A stretch of 64,000 bases of DNA from Rhizophagus clarus. Lineage: Eukaryota; Glomeromycota; Glomeromycetes; Glomerales; Glomeraceae. Under the pieces are notes generated by a model. That model searched no databases and was not told where the DNA came from. It worked only from the letters and a program-made list of their open reading frames with translations. The stretch spans positions 62,001-126,000 of the forward strand of contig BLAL01000037.1 of NCBI GenBank assembly GCA_015698045.1, in the 5' to 3' direction. The translations under genes and the position numbers were made by a program. This document shows positions 48,749 through 60,785 of the stretch, piece by piece (the stretch's first letter is position 1; each line of letters starts with the position of its first letter).

Positions 48749-50756
48749 TTATGTACGTCTTCTGATATCAACCGGTACTTCTAAGTAAAAGGGACCTTGG
48801 TGCTCATCTACTTCTAAATTACCATTATTATCATCGTTTTGTTCTTCATTAGTTCCATCATTTTTATCAGCATTACCATTATTGCCATTATCGTTATTAT
48901 CACTATTACCATTATTGTCATCATCGTTATTATCATCATTACCATTATTATCATCATCGTTATTATCACCGTCATTATCCTCATCATCATCATCATCATC
49001 AGATTCTGGTTCAATCCACCTTGATGATATCCACCAATTAGCCATGTCTTGTGTTGGTCTGCTTTTTTTATCGATATCGTCTAGATGGTAACATTTGCGA
49101 CTTAACCCGGTTCCGATGCTTACTCTGATCTCGTCCGCTCGAAATAAGATTCTTTTAACCTAATGATAAATTTATAACTTATTAGCATAAACGCCTATGT
49201 TTTAAACTTTCGCAACTTTACGTACTCTAGAAGACCTCCACTCCTTATTGTGAATCTTAATTACAGAATTTGTACTTATCAACCTTCCTGATCTTATGTT
49301 ATCGTTACGCTCTTCATTTGCCAGAACTTCGTCTTCAGTAGACCATTCATCCGAATGGACTTCTGCGGTATTTACTGCCTTTTCGCAATCTTTAATAAAT
49401 ACTTCCCTAGTCATATTTTCAGGACGACAATCATCTAGAATGCTGTTTTGCGTGAAGATCATGTGTTGGAGACCTTTGCGTCTTCTTGTCATTTTCTATT
49501 AAAGAGTAAATTAAAATAATTAATAGATTATATACATTGTCATTTTAAATAATGAATTTCACACCTGATCTCTCCTCGACATCATGTGTTGCCGTTTATT
49601 GTGTTCATCTATCTTACCCTCCTTTTTTAATTTCCAAATCTCCCGCCGTGATTTGTGTAGCTGTTTTATTACTTTTAAAAGTTCTGTATCGTATACCTCT
49701 AATGAAGGAGGCATCGCTGCTTTGACGGCTGGTAGAAGCTTCTTATTTATCGACTTTTTTTGTTTACTAAATGTCTTTGACGTGTCGAAAAGAATCGACG
49801 AATCGAGGTTATTTATAATATGGATTACCTCATTCTATTTAATATAACACTCATTTTTTAATGATCAATACAAAAGAGAAATATTTAATAAAATAAAGAT
49901 ATATTTACATGAACGGTTTTTTTGAAATTTTTATCAGTTATTGGAGGAAGGGCACGCCGATTCTCTCTGGACAGAACTGGGGATAGGCTTCTATTTCTTG
50001 GTCCTTCACTCGTTCTTTCTTCCATTAGCACTTCCACACGTTTGGTAAGATTTGAAATCATGCTTCTTAATTCGCTGACTTCTCTGTTGTTAGCGCCTAT
50101 TATAAATCAGTATTTAATATAAATCATTTAGTATAAAAAATTTTACGTGCAAGTAAGTAAAGAAACGTGAAAGAAATACTACTGCTCGCTGGAAGTGAAG
50201 AAGAAGGAATTGTTAAAGATAGATCGGTTAAAGATCCTATAACAATAACGTTAAATTGGTATAGTATAAGTAAAATGAAATTTAATTAGCACTAATATAA
50301 AACAATATTACTTTTTGTAATTGATCTCCCTCTAGAGACATTTTGATAGTTTTGATTATGTTGAGATTGAGAGCGTGATTGATGTCGATGAGGGGAATGA
50401 GAGCGAGATCAAGATCGATGTTGATGGGAACGAGAATGATGGGAACGATGAGGGGAGCGAGATCGACGTTAATGAGAATGAGAATGATGGGAACGATGAG
50501 GGGAGCGAGAGCGATGGGAACACGATCATTGGGATTCGGAATGATAATAACGAGATTTGGATCGAGATAGGCGAGATCGAGGTTGACGAGTCGTTGAGCA
50601 AGATTTTGAGCGACTACGAGATCGATTAATATGAGTTTGATGCCGAGATTGACGAAATTGGGAACGGGAACTAGATTCATTTCGTTGAGATCTAATATGA
50701 GGATGAGAGCCATCACGAGAAATAGGAATTAAATTTAAAGGTTTGAATTTTCTCAT
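48749..50756 (-). pseudogene. Second gene of the CACTA element: RS-rich N-terminus, coiled coil, acidic C-terminus
   Basis: Begins MRKFKPLNLIPISRDG at 50756. An Arg/Ser/His-rich region (RSRSRSKS) follows to about 50,310, then exons EVSELRSMISNLTKRVEVLM, LLPAVKAAMPPSLEVYDTEL, DCRPENMTREVFIKDCEKAV and VKRILFRADEIRVSIGTGLS. The last exon ends in an Asp/Asn-rich run and EVPVDIRRRT-stop at 48749. Introns have GT-AG borders. Three stops interrupt the RS region (at about 50,526, 50,470 and 50,415), two of them TGA where neighbouring repeats have CGA. It lies divergent to the transposase, in the position of a TnpA-like DNA-binding partner; that role is inferred from position only. Confidence 0.6.
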
Positions 50757-52406
50757 TATGATATTTGATAATTTGATAATTTAAAGATTAAACAAGAAAC
50801 AAAGGCTCTATATATAACCGTTACTTACGTCTTCTGAACCATTTTCGTTATCGTCTGATTAAAATAAAAGATAGATTAAATTAATAAGACTCGTTATCAT
50901 TTAATAAAATATATCGCTATCAATATTAATTAAAATAAATCAATAAATTAAATAAACTTGATATTATATCGCTTTCAATTAATTAAAATGTATTATTTAA
51001 AATAATCAGTAAACTACATTAATTAAATTAAGATAAATCAATCAATATTTAAATATATCAGTAAACTAGATATTATATCGCTATCAATTAATTAAAATAT
51101 ATCAATAAACTAAATATTATAGCGTTATCAATTAATAGAATATATCAATAAATTAATTAAAATATATCAGTAAACAATTAATAATTAAAAATATCAATAA
51201 ATTAATTAAAATATATCAATAAAGTATATCAATGAATTAATTAAAATATATTAATAAACTAAATATTATATCATTATCATAAATAACATATCCAAATTAG
51301 TAATAACACATTTGAAGCTTGATAAAGTTATACTTACGGAAGCTGGTTTTTCTGACAGGAAATATAATTGGCGAAAAGAAATATGCTTACTTTGTTAAGC
51401 TGATGAAAATAAGGCGAAAAATAAGGCGAAAAATATCGTCAACCATTAACGAAAAAAATGAAAGGCAACAAAGAAAATTTGTTGTATCGTACTAAAACGT
51501 GGAGAAAAAAGAAAGAAAGCGTGGTAAACGTACGCAAATGTACCATACTCACGAGCAAATTTATAGTAAACGTAAACAAATTGGAAATCACCGATTTGTA
51601 GAACGTGCATGGTAAACGCAGTAAACGCAAACAAACTTTATAGCTCCTGCCAATCACGTCGGGTGACATTTATGCACTATCTAGTCATGTGGTATTAACA
51701 AACTGTACGTCTGTGCCAACTGCCAAGGGCAAAAGAAGAATTAAAGATTTATTAAAACAATTCTATTAATTAACAAGTAATTTTAACCATGACTGATTGT
51801 TAGAATAAACGTATATATGCTATAACTCAACGTATTATTGTAAGCGACTCAATAAAAGATAAAATAATAAATATTTGATATTTCATTAACAGCTTTAAAT
51901 GATACTGATGTACTAGAAATTGACGACTTGAAAGAAAATATATAAAAAAAAAATGAAATATAGTTTTTCCTAATTTTTGATATATTCGAAAGAATAGGCC
52001 AAGTGTTAAATTTTGATGTTGTTGCAGTTGTGAACAACTAAGACACTTTTTTTATAACTCTCGCATTTTGATCTGTGAATAGGAAATTGCTACATCTCTA
52101 CTTAAATTATTTGGATCTTTCGAATTCGTGATGATATATGAGATTTATTAGTAAGTCGATTGACATATTTCAAGAATCGGATTAATTGAATTTGAAAAAA
52201 TTTTCTAGTATAATTATACCCCTTAATACCAAATTTAATTAGAGAATTAGCAAAAATAAAATTATATTTTAGTATTTGATAAAATACATTGGTCTTGACA
52301 TCATTGTCATGTGTTATTATCAAAATAGCTTAATTACCAAGCTGTGCCTTGACAAAAATGGACCAAGAATTGGGATTGCTGAACCAATTAGATTGATTTG
52401 CAATTC

Positions 52407-52442
<36 letters not shown>
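50757..52442. promoter_or_regulatory. Divergent region between the two CACTA genes
   Basis: 50,880-51,290 is built from degenerate repeats of AATTAAAATATATCAATAAA. The remainder is unique AT-rich DNA. A 34-bp A run (52410-52443) abuts the transposase start. It should contain both element promoters. Confidence 0.5.
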
Positions 52443-52445
<3 letters not shown>

Positions 52446-55400
52446 TCGGAATCTCTAGATACAAGAACCAGAACCAAAGTGCATTGTTTCTGTAAAGAAT
52501 GTAACAGTAAATTGGTTGATCCAAGGACTAAACTGAAATATGAGTTAAAATATAAATTAAAATCTAATGCGAATAATAATTTTGGTAACAATTATCAAGA
52601 AGGTTCTTCAAATGTTATATCATCTGATGCTGTTGATGAAGATGTAATGGAATGCGACCCAATACAAGGGATAAATGATACATCATCTGATATAACTGAA
52701 CAATTATCCGAAGATATTGAACAATTGTCCGAAGATATTGAACCATTGTCTGAAGATATTGAACCATTACTCACAAGAAACTATTTCTTTTTAACAAAGA
52801 AGACACCTATACATGAATCGGTAAAACATCGAACGATAAAGAAAGGAAAAATATCCGATCTTGTTCTTGAAAATTTATTATTGGATAATGTAAGAAACGA
52901 GAATGATCAAGACGGGGATTCTGAAGATGATGACGATAAAAATGGAGATACTGAAGATAGCGATTCTAATTATTCCGATGATTATGAAGATAATGACGAT
53001 GAGGAAGTCAATTTTGCATCAACAGATTTCGATGACGGCGAACCAATTCTTCCTAACATTAACATTAATGATAATTATACTTGGACTATTTTGTGGATAT
53101 TACAATATCAACAACGATTTAAACTTTCCAATGTAGCTATAGATTCTTTGTTCAGGTTCTTATTTGACAATAGATGAAAATAAATTTTTATCTTTTCCTT
53201 CCTCTTTATATATGGCTAAAAAGGTGTTGGGGATATCCACAACGATAATTAAATATGCAGCTTGTGACAGATGTCACAAATTGTATGATATAAAAGAATT
53301 ATTAGACAATACTGAAATACCAACTTGCAGTTTTGTAAACTATCCAAATCACAGAATAGAACGATTTTGACAACAATGCAATAACCCTCTATTAACGAAA
53401 ATAGATAGTAATAATAGTAGTAATAATCCCATTTTCTGTCTGATAATGACATTCCCGTTAATAAATATTAAGCAACAATTGACCCTTTTTTTTAATCGCA
53501 AAAATTTTGAAATGTCATGTCGGAAATGGTCAGAAAGGAAAAACGGAACTGAAGCTTTATTCGATATCTATGATGGTAGAGTCTGGAAAAGTTTTACAGA
53601 TGATGATGGTGCGCTGTTTTTTACAAAAGAATTTGCTGATACTCATATCGGATTAATGTTAAATATGGATTGATTCCAGTCATTCGTAAATTCACAATAT
53701 TCTGTTGGTGTGATTTATGCCGTTTTTTGTAATTTGCCGCATAATGAACGCTTCAAGCTACACAATATTCTCACACTAGCAGTAATGCCTGGTCCGAAAG
53801 AACCAAGCCAACATGAAATTAACAATTATTTGTATCCGATCGTTAACCAGTTAAATCGTTTGTGGAATGGCTATTTTATAAAAACAAACGAACACAACAA
53901 CGGTCAATTTGTCTGTGGTGCAATCATTGGCTGTTCTAGCGACGTCCCTGCGTCTCGGAAATTATGTGGTTTCATCTCGGCTCGTATTGCATGCTACCGA
54001 TGTTACAAATCGGCAAATTTTATAAACAATCAACCAAATTTTGGGGGGTTTGCAGATTTAGACGACTGGTTTGTTGAGCGAGATATTAATGAAATAAGAG
54101 AAAAAGCAAGTGAGTGGAAACAATGTGCAACTGAAGAAGCACGAAGAGCCCATGTCTCTGAACATCATGTTTGCTGATCGGAGATATACCGCTTGCTTTA
54201 TTTTAATCCTGTTCGCTTTGCGTGGTTGATCCTATGCATTGCCTTTTTCTCGGTATTGCGAAATGGATCGTAATGAAACTCTGGATAGGCGAAGGTATAT
54301 TAAATAACGAAAAGCTCAAAATTATGCAAGAGAGAGCTGACATGATAAAGTTCCCAAGTGACCTTGGACGCCGTCCTGTCAGAATAGCTACCGGTGAAGG
54401 ATTCTCAAGTTTCACGGCAGACATGTGGAAAACCTTCATGTTAATTTTTGCAATACCTATCACATGGAGTTTCCTTGGATACATCGACCGAAAAATTCTT
54501 GCATATTTCGTGCGCGCTTGCAAGATCTTAACAAACCGAGAGCTACAAAAAAATATGTTAAATGAAGCGTTTACAAGACTGATAAAGATGAACAAATTAA
54601 TTGAACAAAAATATGGTCAAGAAAAAATAAGTCCTACTGCATCTCTGTCTCCATATCTGTGAATGCGCATTAGAATATGGTCCTTTGTCCTCATTCTGGT
54701 GTTATAGCTTTGAACGGATGAACAGAATTTTAGGTACGTGATTTAATTTTTCCGATTTGAAAATCGCAATGTTATTAATTATTTTTAAAAATTGTAGGTT
54801 CTTATAATAATAGCAGACGTAATATTGAACCTGAACTACTAAGAATTATGTCCGAAAATACAATCCTTCAATACTTCCTCTCAAATTGTGACAACGATCA
54901 CTTATTTTCCTCCTTGGAGATAATAGAACCAAGAAAATCTGTTGGCAGCTTGGCTGCACTTGATGATTTTGCGAGCGATGAGTATCAAAATTTTATAAGA
55001 CTATCTCTTATTGAGGAAGATTCGGCTTACGGAATGGAATGTTTTCCTGGGTTGCTAATGAAACCGCGCAAAGAAACTACCCTTCCAAACCAAATTTTGG
55101 ACTTACTGGTAGAATTTTATAATAGTTTGTATAATGATTATTGTTTCATCTCCATCTACTCTATAATAGGTTCAAATAACGGTACTGTCGTAAACCCTAG
55201 AATTATACAATATGGGAGAATAAGAATTGGGGCGGACATATATGGTTCTGTTCAGGCCGCTCATCATGAAAAATCCTCATATATATTAGCTCGATTTGTA
55301 CATTATGATGGATTGATCGATGTTTATCCTGGTCAAGTACAATTTTATTTTGAGCATACTATTCATTTAAATAGTTCACGATCATTAACCCATTCATTAG

Positions 55401-55645
55401 CGTTAGTCAAATGGTACAAACCGGTTCAAGATCATAGTACAAGATATTATTGCCAAGTAGATAACGACATAAAATTATGTAATATGGAATTATGGACAAA
55501 TGAGTTTTATGATATGAGAAGAGACAGTATTATACCCATACATCATATAATAGGAAAATTCATTAAATGTAATTTTGATACTGGGACGAGAAAAACAAAA
55601 GAATATATGGCTGTGATTCCTTTAAATAAAAAAATTTCGTTTTAA
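52443..55645 (+). pseudogene. Tnp2-like (CACTA/Plavaka) transposase, decayed
   Basis: Starts MSESLDTRTRTKVHCFCKEC (Cys-rich N-terminus), then a strongly acidic region (residues about 60-215). Core: KVLGISTTIIKYAACDRCHK, FNRKNFEMSCRKWSERK, NILTLAVMPGPKEPSQHEIN, then VVDPMHCLFLGIAKW (the DSMH-like Tnp2 motif) and GPLSSFWCYSFERMN (a DUF4218-like motif), and a C-terminal domain RIIQYGRIRIGADIYGSV to KKISF-stop at 55645. One GT-AG intron is clear at about 54,735-54,797. Shifts of frame occur near 53,165, 54,220 and 54,640, and stops near 53,368, 53,672 and 54,176. Most of the stops fit C-to-T or G-to-A change at Arg or Trp codons. It catalyses cut-and-paste transposition in intact relatives. Confidence 0.82.
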
Positions 55646-56925
55646 AAACTTTATATAATATAAAATGAATTATATGTAAAATCGGAATGGCGAATTCAAT
55701 TATAGCATTTGTATTTGATTAAATTATAACAATCATTTTTTTTTGGCATAAGAATAACGATAAAGGTTACATATACCGTAATTAATTCTAACCGCGTGAA
55801 AAATCAGATAATTCAGATAACAAGAGATCTTATTTTGAGCCGGCAAAGTTGTATTGCAAATCGGTCTTTTATTACGGTATTACGATACAAGCACCATACT
55901 TTGTGATTAATAACTCTAATCATGTAATAATTTTTAGATATCAAAGGTTTATTTTATTTTAATTAAATATCACATAAAGTATAAAACAATTATTCTGGCT
56001 ATATAAATACATTTAAGGCCGGCAAAGCTGTATTGCAAATCGGCCCTTCTTATTTGAAAAGGGTAACAATTACATTAAATTAATACGGCACTTATTCAAA
56101 AATGTTTAAAAATGTTGCAACTTAATTCTCCAATAATCATCATTGTTATAATCAAGTTACTTACGACTTAAGCCTACTTTAATTATAAATAAAACGGCAC
56201 TTCGCACAGACAGAGCTCATAATATATGAGTTATCCCATCATGCCTATTTTACCCCTTGATAAAGGATTTTCGTTGCATGTACTTTCCTAATCAATGATA
56301 ATCAAAGTTACTTACGACTTAAGTCTACTTTGATTATAAATAAAACGGCACTTCGCACAGACAGAGCTCATGATATATGAGTTATCCCATCATGCCTATT
56401 TTAACTATGATTAAAGAATTTACATTATTATTGTAAATATTTTACTCATAAGTCATAATGATATCTATTTAGACTTCGACGAATAATGCGACAGAGGAGG
56501 CGGAATTATCATAACCAAAATTCGAAGCGAGAGGTCTATGTATAGTAAATAGATCATCAACTTTGGTACCAGAGTTATTTACAAACTTTAGGTGACCACC
56601 TAGCCCACCTTTCCTATAACACACTATGCACGACGGCAAACGGTATAGGAGGCAGACTCTTCTTTCAGAAAGAAAGTTTTTTTTTGAAAAAAAAAAAAAT
56701 AGTACAATTAAATAGCGTTTAATTAAATGTGATTAATTAACTTTTAGGAATAGGCCTTATCAATGCGATCTCATCAGTTTCGATTATCACTGTTCAACCT
56801 TATGAATACTTCAGTTATTGTTTGTGAAATCAAACCAACTGGGAATTCAATGTACAAAACAAGTAGAATATTTAGAATAGTATCTTATATTTATTAGTAT
56901 AATAAATAATTTCAAAAATCCTATG
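55646..56925. other. Non-coding 3' half of the CACTA element with direct repeats
   Basis: Two copies of CCGGCAAAG(T/C)TGTATTGCAAATCGG (about 55,841 and 56,020). Two copies of a unit of about 175 bp (from about 56,151 and 56,318) share AAACGGCACTTCGCACAGAC and AGAGCTCAT ... GAGTTATCCCATCATGCC. 56,470-56,660 is less AT-rich and non-coding. The repeats may be extended transposase-binding or regulatory regions. Confidence 0.55.
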
Positions 56926-56929
56926 ATGT

Positions 56930-57440
56930 AAAATTACGAAATATTACAATTTAAATATCGGCAAAGGCTATTTTAAATAGAGTAAAATCTTTATTCGACC
57001 TGTGTCAAAAGCGGTAAAGTTTACACTAAATATAATATCTCCAGTTTAAATATCGGCATTTAATTAAAAAAAAGGTAAAAATCGGCCGCTAAAATCGGCA
57101 TTTCTGGATGAAAAATTAGAAGTTAACAAAAATCGGCAAAAAATTAGTAAAATAATCGGTAAAGCCTTATTGAAGTCGGCAAGGGAATTTTAAATAAGAT
57201 AAAATCCTTTATTCGAACTATACAAAAAGGGTAAAGTATATAATAAATATAATATCTCCAGTTTAAATATCGGCATTTATTTAAAAAAAGGTAAAAATCG
57301 GCCGCTAAAATCGGCATTTATGACTGAAAAATCGGAATTTAACAAAAATCGGCAAAAATAGATATGGCTATACTAAAATAAGCAAAATTTGGCATATTCT
57401 ATATTGAAGTCGGCAAGGCTATTTTAAATAGAGCAAAATC
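56930..57440. repeat. Right subterminal repeat region of the CACTA element
   Basis: Two and a half copies of a unit of about 235 bp containing GGTAAAAATCGGCCGCTAAA, ATCGGCATTT and AAAAATCGGCAAAAA. An internal ATTCGACCTGTG near 56,994 repeats the terminal sequence, so the end region has been tandemly amplified. Confidence 0.7.
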
Positions 57441-57720
57441 TGATTTTTTTTCATTCGACCTGTGTTTAATGTACAATTTTGTGATTCGAATATTTTGATT
57501 AAAACATGCACGTATGAGACTTTTAATAATTAAAATGATGAAAAATGGTAATAAATCAATATTTTAATTATATTTAATTGAAATAAAAAACTAAAATCAA
57601 ACCAAAGAGGTATTGTCCGATTTATTTATAATGAACATTTTTACGACTTTCTACAAGCAAATAATCTCAAATTTTATTTCATCTTTCCCAATCTCAAAAA
57701 TATATTTTTAATTTTTAATC

Positions 57721-58358
57721 ATGCCTCGACATTGATCTTCATCTATTCGCCCTGCAGTATGGCATCGTTCGCAAACAAATGAATTAATTAGACAAAAAAG
57801 AAGAAGAAATAGACAATATCACGATACAGACGGGACAAGTCATCAGGAATTTTGGTCTTTAGTTGCAAGAAGGTTCATATGCGTAATATTTTTATTTATT
57901 ATAATGAAAAAAAATCTTAATTCAACTAATCCATTAAATTGAATCAGAATAAATAACAAATTTTATACGAACTTCACTGGACAACAATGCAGCCAAAAGT
58001 GGCGAAGTCTCGTCAGGGACTATCATGTAAATGAAAGAAAAATGATAAATAAAAGATATAAATGGAATATTAAACTAGATATAATTAAATATTATTTCAT
58101 TTTTTTGATATTTAGAACTTTTGTCTCTATCGTAATGGAGTCCCTGAGAGACCAGGAAGACAACTATGGACCCGTACAGGCGAAAGATACTATGAGCAAT
58201 TTCGAACCAGATTTTGGAAAAGACCGGGTAATTAATTATATTGTAATAATAATTTTTATAAATAATATTTACATTCACATTCTAAATTTGTGAATTTCTT
58301 AGAAACACGTCACGATCGTAGGAGGAGAAGAAACTTGCCTATGTATCATAGAAGATAA
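57721..58358 (+). CDS. Small SANT/Myb-like DNA-binding protein
   Basis: Four exons (57721-57872, 57948-58026, 58116-58227, 58303-58358) join in frame. The product has an Arg-rich N-terminus (QKRRRNRQYHD), a trihelix with spaced Trp (EFWSLVARRINNKF, then QQCSQKWRSLVRDYH), the segment RNGVPERPGRQLWTRTGERY and a basic tail RHDRRRRRNLPMYHRR. The QKWxxLxRDY pattern resembles SANT/Myb-like and MADF domains that bind DNA. A TGA at codon 5 (57,733-57,735) would truncate the frame if the first ATG is used; it could be a CGA-to-TGA change, or the true start may differ. The protein is about 130 residues. It lies 256 bp outside the CACTA element and may be a transposon-derived gene. Confidence 0.65.
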
Positions 58359-59090
58359 CTTTATTTTAATTTTTTTTTTAAATTTATATTTATGAGTGAG
58401 TAGCGAGGCCCAGTCCATACCAAATATCGGCTGGAGACTCACATTTTTTTTGGGCTGTGATTGATACTGACGTCCACGTCGTACAGCCTGGGTACTATTT
58501 TTTTTTATAAAATAGTAGCGAACAAGTATCAAATGTGTAATTTTTTTAACAAGTTATAATATAAATAGAATTTTCATTAAAAACGAACTTTATTGTTTAC
58601 TTTCTAACATTTTTAATTGAGAAATGAATTATGCAATATAATTTTATTAAAAATTTTCTAATGCGTAAATTAATAAAAATATTTTTTTAGGTTTTACTCA
58701 TTTCATATACTTTGTGAATTTTTAAATTACATATAAAATGGTTTTGATCAGCAGTCAAGAAATTGACGTCCCAGTCTATCTACAATTGTGGCTGTATATA
58801 CTCATAAAAGGAAATTGTAATAATATAATTTGTCTAATTTTTCACTTTGTGTATACCTAAATTTAACAAATATGTATATCTTTCTATGTGGAAAAAATTT
58901 AGCTCACGTAATACGCAACGTTTTTGTTAATTTTATATAAATGATCAATTTAGTTTTTTTTGAAAAATAATTTCTCCGACTTTTATTCGAGTCTGATATT
59001 TTTTTTTTTTTTTTTCCTCTTTTTCTTTCTTTTCTTTTTTTTTTTTTTTTTTTTTTTCTCTTTTTGAGTTTGATATATCAGATTCTCAAA
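58359..59090. other. Spacer with pyrimidine tract
   Basis: Contains the likely 3' UTR of the SANT-like gene and a T/C-only tract at 58,995-59,065. No gene. Confidence 0.5.
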
Positions 59091-60010
59091 AGTGAGAATA
59101 TATTGCCAGTATTTGCATACCTTTTTCCGGTCGTTCTAAATTAAAGGTCAAAACTTGTTCATACACCTTTCAATCATTACTGATAAGAGTGATTATCAGT
59201 TTCTTGATTCTAGCAATCACTTCTGACTAGAAGTTCAATAACCGAAAGCGATTGATTCAGTCATACTGAATTTGGATCCTATCTTTCAATTTAATTAATC
59301 TTTAACAAGATACGTAAGCCATGATGCCTGCACTAATCCCTGTCCTTCTGGAGTTTATAGGGTGAATTTAAAGATCGGCTAATGCTCAAGTATATTTTTT
59401 ATTGATTAATTTCTTTGAAAAACGTTTTCACTGATGCAATTTGTACGAGAACAAAGTTGCCTCTGGAACGCCGAGCATTTGTCTGGAGGCCTAAGACCTG
59501 ATTGCCCCTCACCTATTTATGTCGTCAGGCAATGCCGCCTAACATTGGGAATGAATGGATAGAAGTACTTTGCGTAACAACCCCCTCAAGGCCATTCTAG
59601 TACCACAAGTTGCGCACTGTACACGTAAGTATTTTGTTTGTTTTCTTTAACTCCATACCAACTGTGGGTGTTTAGTGAGTAGTTTAATCCCTAATCCTTA
59701 GACCCATAAGGGTTGGTAGGTTGCATTACACTCCGTAGCCTGCCAATTAATGGGTTTTTATCTGCGTTTGCCCATTTAAATGTAACTAAAATAAGGCTGT
59801 CATTCGTTTAGACACAACACATTCATTTGTTGAAGAAGGTATAATTGTCTAATAGGAGTTCGCTCTTTCTGGCAATTATGGTGGATTCAAAAATGGAACA
59901 AAATTACAAACAATAATAATTTAGTTAATGCAAATTTCAGGTCAAAGAGCAGGGATATCTTGTTGTATTCTAATGTTCAAAGATTTTGGTAATGATGGAT
60001 CTGCAGTTGT
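59091..60010 (+). other. Less AT-rich block, probable old mobile-element fragment
   Basis: Base composition is clearly more balanced than on either side (for example CTGGAACGCCGAGCATTTG, GGCAATGCCGCCTAACATTG). Its 3' part (about 59,860-59,990) has an open stretch SFWQLWWIQKWNKI ... RDILLYSNVQRFW ending in a stop, resembling the tail of an element-encoded protein. No splice sites or start were found. A LINE-type or other high-copy element fragment is a guess. Confidence 0.35.
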
Positions 60011-60785
60011 AAAGGGTTAACTTCAGGTGAAATCATGTCTGATTTTTGAGTGCTCGACTTACAAACAGAACTGAAATTTCATTATCAACTTTTCTCTCTG
60101 CGTCACATTCTTTTTCTTCTTTCTTGCCTTCTTTACTTTCTTCAATATGTTTTATTATTTTTGATATTATTTTAATTATTATATTTATTATATTAATTTT
60201 ATATACTTATTAGTTATATTTAATATATTTATTATATCATTATATGTAAGAAATCTACATATATTTCCTTCAGTGAAAAATAAAACGAACTATCAATCCT
60301 AAATTATCTCATTCATCTATATATTCATCAATCTATTTTGCTTTATATACCTATAAACTTATTAGCGTGATGACATTCTGTTGGGTTAATTTCATACTTG
60401 GAAAAATATCTTGCAAGAGTACCTGCTTATAATTGTGTTGAAAAAGAAGTTCACAAAAAATCGTGCCATATAAAAATTAAGATCAACATAAGTTCAATAC
60501 ACACTCAATACAAATAATGAAATTTGGCCAAAATTGACAAATTTTTTACCAGAATTATCAACACAAATTGAACACAAATTCAATCGTATCACAAAACAAA
60601 TCTGCAATACGTCAAAAATTTATTTACGGCAAAAAAAAATTAATTGCAGCATACTATCACGATCATTAAAATAAGAAAATTTCACTTATTTTTGATTTAT
60701 TTAATTTGTTTATATTTTGTAAGATAAATAAATAAATAATTTTTGTTAAGATGAAAATGTTAATCTTGTTATCAGCTTGCAGTTA
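60011..60785. other. AT-rich spacer with an inverted dispersed-repeat copy
   Basis: 60,478-60,600 is the minus-strand copy of the repeat found at 44.1 and 47.5 kb (CAGAATTATCAACACAAATT). The rest is AT-rich with no gene. Confidence 0.5.

Larger units (their letters stand above)
47717..57464. mobile_element. CACTA/Plavaka-type DNA transposon, 9,748 bp, complete ends, decayed genes
   Basis: Left end CACAGGTCGAATGAAAAAAA (47717 onward) and the exact inverse at the right end (to 57464), with at least 20 matching bases. The CAC start and the 3-bp TTT duplication (47714-47716 and 57465-57467) are CACTA-superfamily hallmarks. Inside are a Tnp2-like transposase on plus, a second gene on minus, and ATCGGCA-rich subterminal repeats on both flanks, where CACTA elements carry their transposase-binding motifs. 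The ends are whole while the transposase frame is interrupted, so this copy is probably non-autonomous now. Confidence 0.85.

Noticed and set aside
50375-50629. Plus-strand acidic protein (DGNENDGNDEG repeats)
   Set aside because: It is the opposite strand of the RS-rich exon of the minus-strand CACTA gene, which has splice sites and a start.
58299-58532. Minus-strand frame of 77 residues near 58.4 kb
   Set aside because: It overlaps the last exon of the SANT-like gene on plus and has no splice or family support.
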